Assembly (NCBI GenBank): GCA_963789495.1
Contig: CAWBLP010000031.1
Location: 1-64,000, forward strand
Length of the DNA: 64,000 nucleotides
Source of the DNA: CAWBLP01 sp963789495
Lineage (GTDB): Bacteria; Pseudomonadota; Alphaproteobacteria; Acetobacterales; Acetobacteraceae
Direction: 5' to 3'
The first letter of the stretch is position 1. Every line of letters starts with the position of its first letter. The notes under the pieces were generated by a model. That model made no database searches, had not been told where the DNA came from, and saw only the letters and a program-made list of their open reading frames with translations. Both the position numbers and the translations under genes were made by a program. Of this stretch, positions 25,919-33,635 are shown one piece after another.

Positions 25919-27316
25919 ATGGCGCACGACATCCTGATTGTCGACGATGAGCCGGATATCCGGCTGCTGATCGACGGAATCCTGCAGGACGAAGGCTACG
26001 AAACCCGCGGCGCCGGCGATGCCGACGCGGCCATCGCGGCGTTTCGCAGCCGGCGTCCTTCGCTGGCGATCCTGGACGTCTGGCTGCAAGGCTCCCGACT
26101 GGACGGGCTGGGCCTGCTGGAGGCGTTCCACAGCGAGGAACCCCATGTTCCCGTGGTGATGATCTCCGGCCACGGCACGATCGAGATGGCGGTCACCGCC
26201 ATCCAGCACGGCGCCTACGACTTCATCGAAAAGCCGTTCCAGTCCGACCGCCTGCTGCTGATCATCCGGCGCGCGCTGGAGGCCGCGGCCCTGGCGCGGG
26301 AAAACGCCGAACTGCGGCTGCGCGCGGGGCCGGAGGCGACGCTGACCGGCGACAGCACAGCGATCACCGCGGTGCGCAGCGCGGTGGAGCGAGTGGCCCC
26401 CACCGGATCGCGCGCGCTGATCTCCGGCCCGGCGGGCTCCGGCAAGGAGGTCGTGGCTCGGATGATCCACGCCCATTCGCGTCGCGCCGACGGCCCGTTC
26501 GTGGTGCTGAACTGCGCCACGCTGAACCCGAGCCGGTTTGAGGAGGAACTGTTCGGCCTGGAAGCCGGCGCCGATCCCACCACCCATCCGCGGCGCGCCG
26601 GCGTGCTGGAACGCGCCCATGGCGGCACGCTGCTGCTGGATGAAGTCTCCGACATGCCGCTGGAGACGCAGGGCAAGATCGTCCGCGTGCTGCAGGACCA
26701 GAGCTTCGAGCGGCTGGGCGGTTCGGCGCGGGTGAAGGTGGATGTGCGCGTGCTGTCCACCACCAACAAGGATCTGCAGGCCGAGATCGCCAACGGGCGG
26801 TTCCGCGAGGATCTGTTCTACCGGCTGGCGGTGGTGCCGCTGAAGCTGCCGGCGCTGAAGGAACGCCGCGAGGATGTGCCGGTGCTGGCCCAGCACTTCC
26901 TCGTCCGTTCGGCGGAAACCTCCGGCATGCAGGGGCGCGAATTGTCCGCCGACGCATTGGCGGCGCTGCAGGCCTATGACTGGCCGGGCAATGTGCGGCA
27001 GTTACGCAATCTGATGGACTGGCTGCTGATCATGGCACCAGGCACGCCGGCGGATGCGATCCGCGCCGACATGCTGCCGCCGGAAATCGGCTCCGGCGCG
27101 CCGGCGCTGCTGACCATCGATCCGGCCGCCGATATCATGGGCCTGCCGCTGCGCGAGGCGCGCGACCTGTTCGAGACGCAGTACCTGCAGGCGCAGCTGC
27201 TGCGGTTCGGCGGTAATATCTCGCGCACTGCGCAGTTCGTCGGCATGGAACGCAGCGCGCTGCATCGGAAGCTGAAGCAGCTCGGGGTGAACTCCGACGA
27301 GAAGGTCGGCGGATAG
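25919..27316 (+). CDS. ntrX: NtrX response regulator with degenerate sigma-54 contact loop
   Basis: This 465-residue partner of NtrY has a receiver domain with ILIVDDEPDIR, Asp in LAILDVWLQGS and Lys in DFIEKPFQSD. The AAA+ domain retains Walker A GPAGSGKE and Walker B GGTLLLDEVSD. Where NtrC has GAFTGA, this protein reads FGLEAGADPTTHPRRAGV, so the sigma-54-binding loop is lost, as is known for a number of alphaproteobacterial NtrX proteins. The Fis-type helix-turn-helix is GNISRTAQFVGMERSALHRK. It probably regulates sigma-70 promoters or represses. A hairpin-cluster repeat interrupted by an insertion sequence starts just after its stop. Confidence 0.93.
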   Translation: MAHDILIVDDEPDIRLLIDGILQDEGYETRGAGDADAAIAAFRSRRPSLAILDVWLQGSRLDGLGLLEAFHSEEPHVPVVMISGHGTIEMAVTAIQHGAYDFIEKPFQSDRLLLIIRRALEAAALARENAELRLRAGPEATLTGDSTAITAVRSAVERVAPTGSRALISGPAGSGKEVVARMIHAHSRRADGPFVVLNCATLNPSRFEEELFGLEAGADPTTHPRRAGVLERAHGGTLLLDEVSDMPLETQGKIVRVLQDQSFERLGGSARVKVDVRVLSTTNKDLQAEIANGRFREDLFYRLAVVPLKLPALKERREDVPVLAQHFLVRSAETSGMQGRELSADALAALQAYDWPGNVRQLRNLMDWLLIMAPGTPADAIRADMLPPEIGSGAPALLTIDPAADIMGLPLREARDLFETQYLQAQLLRFGGNISRTAQFVGMERSALHRKLKQLGVNSDEKVGG

Positions 27317-27321
27317 GCAGC

Positions 27322-27368
27322 AAGACTCGGGGCGTTGCCCCGCACCCCACCAGGAGGCTATGCCTCCT
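27322..27368 (+). repeat. Hairpin-cluster repeat, copy C (left part, interrupted)
   Basis: This is the left end of a hairpin-cluster element: CGGGGCGTTGCCCCG, then ACCCCACC, then AGGAGGCTATGCCTCCT. It stops abruptly at CCTCCT where the IS110 element begins. The rest of the same repeat resumes on the far side of that element with GGACCTCCAGC, exactly as in uninterrupted copies. Confidence 0.85.
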
Positions 27369-27399
27369 TGTATCTCTCCCGCGCTCCCGTCCCGTGGTA

Positions 27400-27548
27400 G
27401 AATTGCGGTGTCGGGTGCGGATGGAACCCCGTTGCCTCCTGGGGCGAGCGAGCCCGTGGTCCAGCGCGGGGTGCCATCCGCGACGTCATCCCTGAGCCCG
27501 AACAGTCGCCCGGGCCGCTCGTCGAGCCCGCATCAGCAAGGACGGGAT
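27400..27548 (+). ncRNA. Predicted bridge RNA of the IS110 element
   Basis: The leader can be folded by eye into two loops in the known order. The target loop has a closing stem CGGATGG (27418-27424) with CCATCCG (27474-27480) plus CCCC/GGGG, and a small inner hairpin GGGC/GCCC. Its left guide is GTTGCCTCCTGG (27431-27442), which matches the target's left side and core. Its right guide is GGTCCAG (27458-27464), the exact complement of the right flank CTGGACC. The donor loop has stem ATCCC (27488-27492) with GGGAT (27544-27548) and inner hairpin CGGGC/GCCCG. Its guide ACAGTCGC (27502-27509) is identical to the element's right end, and GCAAG (27536-27540) can pair with the left end CTTGT using one G-T pair. 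The transcript ends are not known. Confidence 0.72.
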
Positions 27549-27551
27549 CCC

Positions 27552-28499
27552 ATGGATGCGACACACTCCGCTGCGTGCTTCGTCGGCATCGATGTCGGCA
27601 AGGCGCATATCGACGTTTTCGTTCACCCGTCCGGCGCAGCGTTTCGCCTGAACCGCGATGCGGCGGGCCTCGACGATCTGCTGGTGCGGCTGCGACCGTG
27701 CGCGCCGACCTTGATCGTGCTGGAAGCGACCGGCGGCTTCGAGCGGGTCGTGACGGCGGCGCTGTGGGGTGCCGGCCTGCCGGTGGCGGTGGTCAACCCG
27801 CGGCAGATCCGCGATTTCGCCCGCGCGAGCGGTTGTCTGGCCAAGACCGATCGGTTGGATCCGCGGGTCATTGCCGGTTTCGCTGCGGCGATCCGACCGG
27901 AACAACGGCCGCAACCGGACGCGGCGGCGTGTGAGCTGGCGGACCTGGTCGCGCGCCGGCGTCAACTGGTGGAGATGATCAGCACCGAGACGATGCGCTC
28001 GCAGCAGGCAAGGCTTGCGGCGGTCCGCCGCCAGTTGGCGGCGCATCTGGCGTGGCTGAACAAGGCGTTGAGCCAGCTCGACGCCGATCTGGACGCCGCG
28101 GTGCGGGCGAGCCCGGCGTGGTGCGAGCGGGCGGCGCTGCTGCTGTCGGTGCCCGGTGTCGGCGCTGCCACCACCCGGACGCTGCTGGCGGATTTGCCTG
28201 AACTGGGCAGCCTCGACCGGCGTCGCATCGCCGCGCTGGTGGGTGTCGCTCCGGTTGCGCATGACAGTGGTCAGCACCATGGCACGCGGCATATCCGCGG
28301 CGGGCGCGGCGCGGTGCGAGCGGCGCTCTACATGGCCGCCTGGATCGGCAGCCGATGGAACCCGGTGCTGAAGGAGACGTACCAGCGCCTTCGGGCGGCC
28401 GGCAAGCCGCGCAAGGTGGCTCTGGTTGCGTGCATGCGACGCTTGCTGACGATCCTCAACGCGATGGTGCGGAACAACACGCCATGGCGCGCCGCGTGA
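27552..28499 (+). CDS. IS110-family serine/DEDD recombinase (transposase)
   Basis: This is a 315-residue RNA-guided recombinase. The N-terminal RuvC-like DEDD domain shows FVGIDVGKAHIDVFVH (first Asp), LIVLEATGGFERVV (Glu), and the paired Asp region in LAKTDRLDPRVIAGFA. A coiled-coil stretch follows (ARRRQLVEMISTETMRSQQA). The C-terminal Tnp domain with the catalytic Ser region is seen as LLSVPGVGAATTRTLLADLP, LVGVAPVAHDSG and GGRGAVRAALYMAA. The ATG at 27552 is used because everything upstream is the RNA-like leader. The protein appears intact. Confidence 0.92.
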   Translation: MDATHSAACFVGIDVGKAHIDVFVHPSGAAFRLNRDAAGLDDLLVRLRPCAPTLIVLEATGGFERVVTAALWGAGLPVAVVNPRQIRDFARASGCLAKTDRLDPRVIAGFAAAIRPEQRPQPDAAACELADLVARRRQLVEMISTETMRSQQARLAAVRRQLAAHLAWLNKALSQLDADLDAAVRASPAWCERAALLLSVPGVGAATTRTLLADLPELGSLDRRRIAALVGVAPVAHDSGQHHGTRHIRGGRGAVRAALYMAAWIGSRWNPVLKETYQRLRAAGKPRKVALVACMRRLLTILNAMVRNNTPWRAA

Positions 28500-28660
28500 A
28501 GGACGCTGTCGTGCCGACTGAAGCCAGGCCTGGGGCGGGCGGCGTCGGGTCAAGACCGAAGTCGCCGCAGGCGATGGCGCGCAGCGTCAGTCTTGAGGCG
28601 ACGCCGCCCACGCCGGACAATGAAAAGGCGACACGACGCTTGACAACCAAGACAGTCGCT

Positions 28661-28832
28661 GGACCTCCAGCAAAGGCTCGCCTTTGCAATCAATTCTGTT
28701 CGGGGTGGGGAGGGGCAAGTGCCCTCCCCACCCCAAGCAAAGTCGGTTCCAAGGGCCGGGCCCTTGGCGGGGATGCAAGGGGCAGCGCCCCTTGCTGGGG
28801 GTTCGGGGGCAAGGCCCCCGACGCTCCCCGCC
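28661..28832 (+). repeat. Hairpin-cluster repeat, copy C (right part)
   Basis: This is the continuation of the repeat cut by the IS110 element: GGACCTCCAGC, AAAGGCTCGCCTTT, GGGGTGGGGAGGGGC with GCCCTCCCCACCCC, CCAAGGGCCGGGCCCTTGG, AAGGGGCAGCGCCCCTT and GGGGGCAAGGCCCCC. It ends next to the stop of the SDR gene, so the joined original repeat lay between the convergent ntrX and SDR genes. Confidence 0.85.
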
Positions 28833-29603
28833 CTACATCCGCCCGCCGTCAACCACCCAGAGCTGTGCCGTGCACATCCGGCTGTCGTCGGAGCCCAGCC
28901 ACAGCACCAGCCGCGCGACATCCGCCGGACCCAGTTTCTGCTTCAGGCACTGGCTGCGGATCAGGTTCTCCTCCGCCTCCGGGGTCAGCCACAGCGTCAC
29001 CTGGCGTTCCGTCATGATCCAGCCGGGGATCACCGTGTTCACCCGGATGCCGTCCGGCCCCAGATCGCGCGCCATGCCGCGGGTCAGCCCTTCCACACCG
29101 GCTTTCGCCGTGGTGTAGGCGGGCATGCCGCCTTGTGCGGTGTGCCAACTCACCGAGCCAAAATTCACGATCGAGCCGCCGCCGGCCGCGCGCATCATCG
29201 GCGCCACCGCCTGGATGGCGAAGAACTGATGGCGCAGATTGGTGGCCAGCCGCTCGTCCCAGTACTCGGGCGTTACGTCTTCCCAGTTGTGGCGCTGGTC
29301 GTTGGCTGCGTTGTTCACCAGCACGGTGATATTGCCCAACCGCTGGCCGATCGCGGCGATGGCCGCGCGCAACGCGGCAATGTCCTTCAGGTCGCAATGC
29401 TGGAAATACGGCTCCGGATGTCCGGCATCGCGCAGCTTCGCCACCAGGGCATGAGCAGCCTCATCGTCGATGTCGACGAAGGCGACACGGGCGCCCTGGG
29501 CGGCGAAATGCGCCACCTCTTCGGCGCCGATGCCGCTGGCGCCGCCGGTGACCAACACCACGCGGTCACGCAGGCTGGGATAGATCGCGTTGGCGTCGGT
29601 CAC
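28833..29603 (-). CDS. SDR-family oxidoreductase, probably sugar/gluconate dehydrogenase
   Basis: This 256-residue classical short-chain dehydrogenase has the cofactor motif VVLVTGGASGIGAEE, with acidic VAFVDID after strand 2 indicating an NAD preference. It then has VLVNNAANDQRH, the catalytic Ser region SIVNFGSVSWH, the YxxxK motif in MPAYTTAKAG, and IRVNTVIPGWIMTERQ. It is the last gene of a coupled operon: its ATG overlaps the gluconate kinase stop. The NNAANDxRHxWEDVTPEYWD pattern resembles bacterial sugar 1-dehydrogenases. Together with Gnd and GntK it probably oxidises glucose or a related aldose, or interconverts gluconate and ketogluconate. Confidence 0.85.
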   Translation of the reverse strand: MTDANAIYPSLRDRVVLVTGGASGIGAEEVAHFAAQGARVAFVDIDDEAAHALVAKLRDAGHPEPYFQHCDLKDIAALRAAIAAIGQRLGNITVLVNNAANDQRHNWEDVTPEYWDERLATNLRHQFFAIQAVAPMMRAAGGGSIVNFGSVSWHTAQGGMPAYTTAKAGVEGLTRGMARDLGPDGIRVNTVIPGWIMTERQVTLWLTPEAEENLIRSQCLKQKLGPADVARLVLWLGSDDSRMCTAQLWVVDGGRM

Positions 29604-30121
29604 GGTGCAGCCTCCGTTGCCAGGCGTGGCTGCAGACGCGCCACCACCTCATCGACGATCACCTCGGGCTGCGGGGCGATCGAAACGACCACCGGACGCT
29701 CGTCCGGGCCTGGCTCCTCCAGAGTCGCGAACTGACTGTCGAGCAGCGTCGGCGGCATGAAATGCCCCTTTCGCACCGCCATGCGTTCGCCGATCAGCGC
29801 GTGCGATCCTTGCAGGTACACCAGCACGACATCGGCGCGATCGCCGATCAGGATGTCGCGGTACGCCCGCTTCAGCGCAGAGCACGCCACCACCGCGGAA
29901 GCGCCGCGGGCACGCCGGCGGTCGATCTCGGCGGCGATGGCGTGCAGCCAGGGCCAGCGATCGGCATCGGTCAGCGGCGTACCGTGCGACATCTTCTCGA
30001 CATTCGCCGGCGGATGGAATGCGTCCCCTTCCAACAGGTCCCAGCCCAGACGCTGCGCCACGCCACGCGCGATCGTGGTCTTGCCGCTGCCGGACACGCC
30101 CATCACCACCACGATGGTCAT
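29600..30121 (-). CDS. gntK: Gluconokinase
   Basis: This 173-residue P-loop kinase converts gluconate to 6-phosphogluconate. The Walker A motif is VVMGVSGSGKTTIARGVA, followed by LEGDAFHPPANVEKMSHGTP (substrate site), VVACSALKRAYRDIL and the lid-region VYLQGSHALIGERMAVRKGHF. The start at 30121 is inside the gnd stop (ATGA), and its own stop overlaps the SDR start. A frame open further upstream lies inside gnd and is a shadow. Product and neighbour fit: GntK makes the substrate used by the gnd product. Confidence 0.92.
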   Translation of the reverse strand: MTIVVVMGVSGSGKTTIARGVAQRLGWDLLEGDAFHPPANVEKMSHGTPLTDADRWPWLHAIAAEIDRRRARGASAVVACSALKRAYRDILIGDRADVVLVYLQGSHALIGERMAVRKGHFMPPTLLDSQFATLEEPGPDERPVVVSIAPQPEVIVDEVVARLQPRLATEAAP

Positions 30122-31107
30122 GACTTGGGGGCGGGCGGCTCCACGTGCCCGCCAAAGCCGAAGCGCATCGCCGACAGCACTTTCTCCGCGAAGGTATGCT
30201 CCTGGCGGGAACGGAAGCGGGTGAACAGCGAGGCCGCCAGTACGTCCGCCGGCACCGCCTCCTCGATCGCCGCCTCGATGGTCCAGCGGCCTTCGCCGGA
30301 ATCCTCGACATCGCCGGTGAAGGCGTCGAGCACCGGGTCCTTCGCCAGTGCGCTCGCGGTCAGGTCCAGCAGCCAGGAGGTCACCACGCTGCCGCGGCGC
30401 CACACTTCGGCGATGTCGGCGACGTTGAGGTCGAAGCGTTCATCCGCCGGCAGTTTCGTCGATGCGCGGTTGCGCAGGATGTCGAACCCCTCCGCCATCG
30501 CCTGCATCATGCCGTATTCGATGCCGTTATGGATCATCTTCACGAAATGCCCGGCACCCACCGGACCCGCATGCACATAGCCCTGCTCGGCGCGCGGATC
30601 GAGCGCTTCCCGCCCCGGCGTGCGCTCGATGCTGCCGATCCCGGGTGCCAGCGCCGAGAAGATTGGATCGAGATGCTGCACCGCCTCGGTTTCGCCGCCG
30701 ATCATCAGGCAGTAGCCGCGCTCCAGCCCCCAGACGCCGCCGGAGGTGCCGCAATCGACGTAGCGGATGCCCTTCTGCTTCAGCGCCTTGCCGCGACGGA
30801 CGTCGTCCTTGTAGTTGGTGTTGCCGCCATCGATGATGATGTCGCCGGCGGAGAGCAGCGAGCCGAGCTGCTCGATGGTCTGCTCGGTGATCTTGCCGGA
30901 CGGCAGCATGACCCAGACGGCGCGCGGCTTGTCGGTCAGCGCGGCGACGGCATCGGCCAGGCTGCCGACGCCGTTGGCGCCCTCTCCGCCCAGCGCCTTC
31001 ACCGTCGCGGCGTTGGCGTCCCACACCACGCAGCGATGGCCGGCTTTCATCAGGCGGCGTGAGATATTGGCGCCCATGCGGCCAAGGCCGATGACTCCGA
31101 TCTGCAT
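30118..31107 (-). CDS. gnd: 6-phosphogluconate dehydrogenase (short, decarboxylating type)
   Basis: This 329-residue enzyme oxidatively decarboxylates 6-phosphogluconate to ribulose 5-phosphate. The nucleotide site is IGVIGLGRMGANISRRLM, then VWVMLPSGKITEQTI. The substrate site has YVDCGTSGGVWGLERGYCLM, and the catalytic Lys/Asn region is AGHFVKMIHNGIEYGMMQ. The length of about 330 residues marks it as the short GntZ/YqeC-type form, which often uses NAD, and not the 470-residue form. It is first of three genes joined by ATGA overlaps (gnd-gntK-SDR), so expression is tightly coordinated. Confidence 0.92.
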   Translation of the reverse strand: MQIGVIGLGRMGANISRRLMKAGHRCVVWDANAATVKALGGEGANGVGSLADAVAALTDKPRAVWVMLPSGKITEQTIEQLGSLLSAGDIIIDGGNTNYKDDVRRGKALKQKGIRYVDCGTSGGVWGLERGYCLMIGGETEAVQHLDPIFSALAPGIGSIERTPGREALDPRAEQGYVHAGPVGAGHFVKMIHNGIEYGMMQAMAEGFDILRNRASTKLPADERFDLNVADIAEVWRRGSVVTSWLLDLTASALAKDPVLDAFTGDVEDSGEGRWTIEAAIEEAVPADVLAASLFTRFRSRQEHTFAEKVLSAMRFGFGGHVEPPAPKS

Positions 31108-31331
31108 GAATTGTCCTTTCGTCGTTCGCCAGGCGCGGATGCGTTTGCGGCGCCATCGTCGGCCACGATTTTTCGCGTGTCGATGGCCGGGTCAAGGCGC
31201 AGGCGTATCAGGATGCCGGGCAGAGACCAAATCGCCCGTCAGCGGACGCGCATTGAACAATCTGCACCGACGCGGCCGCGATCCAGGCTGTTTGGCCGCG
31301 TGCGGATTGATCCAGGCGGACCCCGCAGCCA

Positions 31332-32192
31332 TCAGACCGGGACGTCACCTTCCAGTGTGGTGCGGTGCATCAGCCTGGTGTGGCGGATCTCGTCGAACCC
31401 GGTGGCGCAATGCAGCATGCAGCGATTGTCCCACAGCACGGCGTCGTGCCGCCGCCAGACATGGCGATACACGAAGCGCGGGCTGGAGGCCCAGGCGAAC
31501 AGCTCCTCGATCAGGGCGCGGCCTTCCTCCGGATCGATGCCCTCGATATCGCGTGCCCAGCGGCCGATGAACAGCGACTTGCGGCCGCTGCGCGGATGCG
31601 TGCGCACCAGCGGATGGAATACGTCGGGGCGGTCCAGCTTCTGCTGCTCGGTTAGCGCCGGCTCATGCGGATAATGCACATGGTGCATGTCGACACGGCT
31701 GAACCGCGCGCGCCGGCCGGCGATGCGGCGTTTGGTTTCATCCGGCAGCATCTCGTAGGCGGCATACATGTCGGCGAACAGCGTGTCGCCGCCCTCGGGC
31801 GGAATCTCATGCGCATACAGCATGGAGCCGGCATTGGGGATGCGCTTGTCCTCGCCGTCGCTGTGCCAGCCCATGCCGGCGCGGCGGATGCCCAGCGGCT
31901 TGCCGCCATCTTCCAGGTTGGTCAGCACCATGACCTCGGGATGGCCGTCCAGGTTGTAGTGCAGCGGCGTCATGATGTGCAGCGGACCGAACCGGTGGGT
32001 GAAGGCGATGTGCTGCTCCGGCGTCATGACCAGGTCGCGGAACACCAGGAAATTATGGTCGAACCAAGCCTGCTCGATGCGGTTGAACGCCGCGTCGGAA
32101 AGCGGCTGCGACAGGTCGAGGCCGATGACCTCGGCGCCGAAGCGGCCCTGGATCGGGTTTATGTCCACCCGCGTGTCGATGGAGGCGCTCAC
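31332..32192 (-). CDS. TauD/TfdA-family Fe(II)/2-oxoglutarate dioxygenase
   Basis: This 286-residue cytoplasmic oxygenase starts at a GTG at 32192 preceded by AGGAG. Frames open to 32249 lack protein character and reach the edge of an insertion sequence. The metal-binding HxD is in RAGMGWHSDGED, the distal His in CMLHCATGFD, and the 2-oxoglutarate-binding Arg in RLMHRTTLEGD. FRDLVMTPEQHIAFTHRFG is typical of the family near the N-terminus. Members hydroxylate taurine, alkyl sulfates, 2,4-D and other small acids; the substrate here is not determinable. Confidence 0.87.
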   Translation of the reverse strand: MSASIDTRVDINPIQGRFGAEVIGLDLSQPLSDAAFNRIEQAWFDHNFLVFRDLVMTPEQHIAFTHRFGPLHIMTPLHYNLDGHPEVMVLTNLEDGGKPLGIRRAGMGWHSDGEDKRIPNAGSMLYAHEIPPEGGDTLFADMYAAYEMLPDETKRRIAGRRARFSRVDMHHVHYPHEPALTEQQKLDRPDVFHPLVRTHPRSGRKSLFIGRWARDIEGIDPEEGRALIEELFAWASSPRFVYRHVWRRHDAVLWDNRCMLHCATGFDEIRHTRLMHRTTLEGDVPV

Positions 32193-32249
32193 GTCCTGCT
32201 CCTTTTCGCGGCCGGCGGAAATGTTACGCCGCACATGACGCCGTGCCAA

Positions 32250-32266
32250 CTCGCCCGCAGTGTCCT
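32250..32266 (+). repeat. 17-bp target duplication, left copy
   Basis: CTCGCCCGCAGTGTCCT directly precedes the left end of the ISNCY-type element. The identical sequence follows its right end at 33636-33652. This is the expected signature of insertion with a long target duplication. Confidence 0.8.
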
Positions 32267-32324
32267 TGTCGCTAGCGCGTCAACCTGTCCGGTTTTGGTA
32301 GCGCGTGATCTGTCCGCTTCGTTC

Positions 32325-32360
32325 CTGCTCTGTGCCGGGGCATGCCCCGGCACAGAGCAG
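32325..32360. terminator. Perfect 36-bp palindrome downstream of the transposase gene
   Basis: The sequence is fully self-complementary, running from CTGCTCTGTGCCGGGG to CCCCGGCACAGAGCAG around a central CATG. It lies 17 bp beyond the transposase stop, inside the insertion sequence, and is not followed by a T-run on either strand. It could end or protect the transposase transcript, block read-through, or form a cruciform. Confidence 0.5.
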
Positions 32361-32376
32361 CCGCACTGGAAGCGTG

Positions 32377-33555
32377 TCATGCGGCCATATGCTCCTGTTG
32401 GAAAAGGCGCCCCTCGGCGTCGTAATCCGCCAGCCGGTGCGGCCCCCACAACACCGCCAGCCGCCCATCCGGATATTCGTGCACGCGCACGGTGGCTCTG
32501 ACGAAGTGCGGCCGCAGCCGCGACGGCGGCAGTTGCAGGGTGAGGCGGCGCCACTTCACCGTGTTGTCATGACCCACTCGGCGGTCCTCCTGGATGCACA
32601 AAATCTCCCGCCAGGCACCGTTCGGATCCACCACGAAGGCCGATCCCGCCTGCTCGGCCGGCACCGCAAAGCGCGCGTTGTGCTCGGCGACGTAGACCTC
32701 CCGCAGCCATCGGTTCGCCGCCTCCGGTGTGCTGATCCCGGCCAGCGCCAGCTCCTTCGGCAGCCGGTCCTGCAACGTGCCGAACAGGCGCTCCGACCGC
32801 CCGCGGGCCTGCGGCGAGTAGGCCGCAATGTGCTCGATGCCGAGCTGCTTCAGCGCCCGGCCGAACTGTGTCAGCACTGTCTTCGAGACACGACCGCCGG
32901 CCTCGGGCGTCTCGAAGTAGTGGCTGCCACGGTCGGTGTAGAGCGAGCAGAACAGGCCGTGCCGTTCAATCACCTCCCGTACGCCACGCAGGCTTGAGGC
33001 GGTGCCCTCCTGCTCCACCAGGAACAGCGAGTAGACCGCACTCGTCGCGTCATCCATCGTCGCCACCAGGTCGTATTTGCGTTCGTCGCCAGGCAGCCAG
33101 GCATGGGTCGACGCATCCTGATGCAGCATCATGCCCACCAACGGCCGGCGCGGCCGCTTCTTGCGATGCGCCGAGCGCGACCGCGCCGGGGTCACCAGCC
33201 CGGCCCGTTGCAGGTGCAGCTTGGTCACCGTGTAGCCCAGCGTGTAGTTGTGCCGCTTGCCCAACTGCTCATGGAAATGCTTCACCGTGAAGCCGCGGTA
33301 GAGATCGCGATACAGGCCCAGCATCCGCTCGATCTCCGCCTTCGGCGCCTGCCGCAGCGAGGGGCGGAGGCGACGGTCGCTCAATCCCGCAACTCCTTCT
33401 TCCCGGTAGCGGTCGCGCCAGCGGCGGAACGTCCGCTCGCTGACCCCGAGCAACTCCGCCGCCTCCAGCTGGCTCAGCTCAGACCGTTCGGTCCGACCCA
33501 GCACGTCCTGAAAACGCATCCGACGAACCCCCTCGTGAATGCGTGCCCGATCCAT
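32377..33555 (-). CDS. ISNCY/IS481-like DDE transposase
   Basis: This transposase has about 392 residues; a second start at 33519 (MRFQDVLGRTERSEL) also has a good ribosome site. The N-terminal helix-turn-helix is LSQLEAAELLGVSERTFRRW, followed by REEGVAGLSDRRL. The rve core has catalytic Asp in LHQDASTHAWLPGDE, Asp in CSLYTDRGSHYF, and Glu in QARGRSERLFGTLQDRL. A C-terminal beta-rich DNA-binding part ends ...LFQQEHMAA. All three acidic residues are present and the frame is intact, so the element could be mobile. Confidence 0.88.
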   Translation of the reverse strand: MDRARIHEGVRRMRFQDVLGRTERSELSQLEAAELLGVSERTFRRWRDRYREEGVAGLSDRRLRPSLRQAPKAEIERMLGLYRDLYRGFTVKHFHEQLGKRHNYTLGYTVTKLHLQRAGLVTPARSRSAHRKKRPRRPLVGMMLHQDASTHAWLPGDERKYDLVATMDDATSAVYSLFLVEQEGTASSLRGVREVIERHGLFCSLYTDRGSHYFETPEAGGRVSKTVLTQFGRALKQLGIEHIAAYSPQARGRSERLFGTLQDRLPKELALAGISTPEAANRWLREVYVAEHNARFAVPAEQAGSAFVVDPNGAWREILCIQEDRRVGHDNTVKWRRLTLQLPPSRLRPHFVRATVRVHEYPDGRLAVLWGPHRLADYDAEGRLFQQEHMAA

Positions 33556-33635
33556 CGCCGCCCCCCGTTCCAGCGAGCCAGTGGACCGGACACCTCACGA
33601 GCTACAAACACCGGACAGATCGCCAGCTAGCCACA

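Larger units (their letters stand above)
27367..28660 (+). mobile_element. IS110-family element inserted in repeat copy C
   Basis: Both boundaries are fixed by comparison with uninterrupted repeats. Removing this segment restores GCCTCCTGGACCTCC as in copies A and E. A CT dinucleotide is present at each junction (27367-27368 and 28659-28660), which is the core dinucleotide used by the best studied member, IS621. There are no terminal inverted repeats, as expected for the family. The layout is a 183-nt non-coding left end, the recombinase gene, and a 161-nt right end. Long leaders of this kind encode the bridge RNA in the IS110 subgroup. Confidence 0.9.
32267..33635 (-). mobile_element. Complete ISNCY-type insertion sequence
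   Basis: This 1369-bp element is bounded by TGTCGCTAGC on the left and the complement of TGTGGCTAGC on the right. Inside each end there are two TGTCCG boxes separated by a TTNGTAGCNCGTGA block, giving imperfect inverted repeats of about 50 bp that probably bind the transposase. A 17-bp direct repeat flanks it. Long target duplications are known for IS1202-like members of this heterogeneous group. It inserted between the TauD-type gene and hairpin-cluster repeat copy D. Confidence 0.82.
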
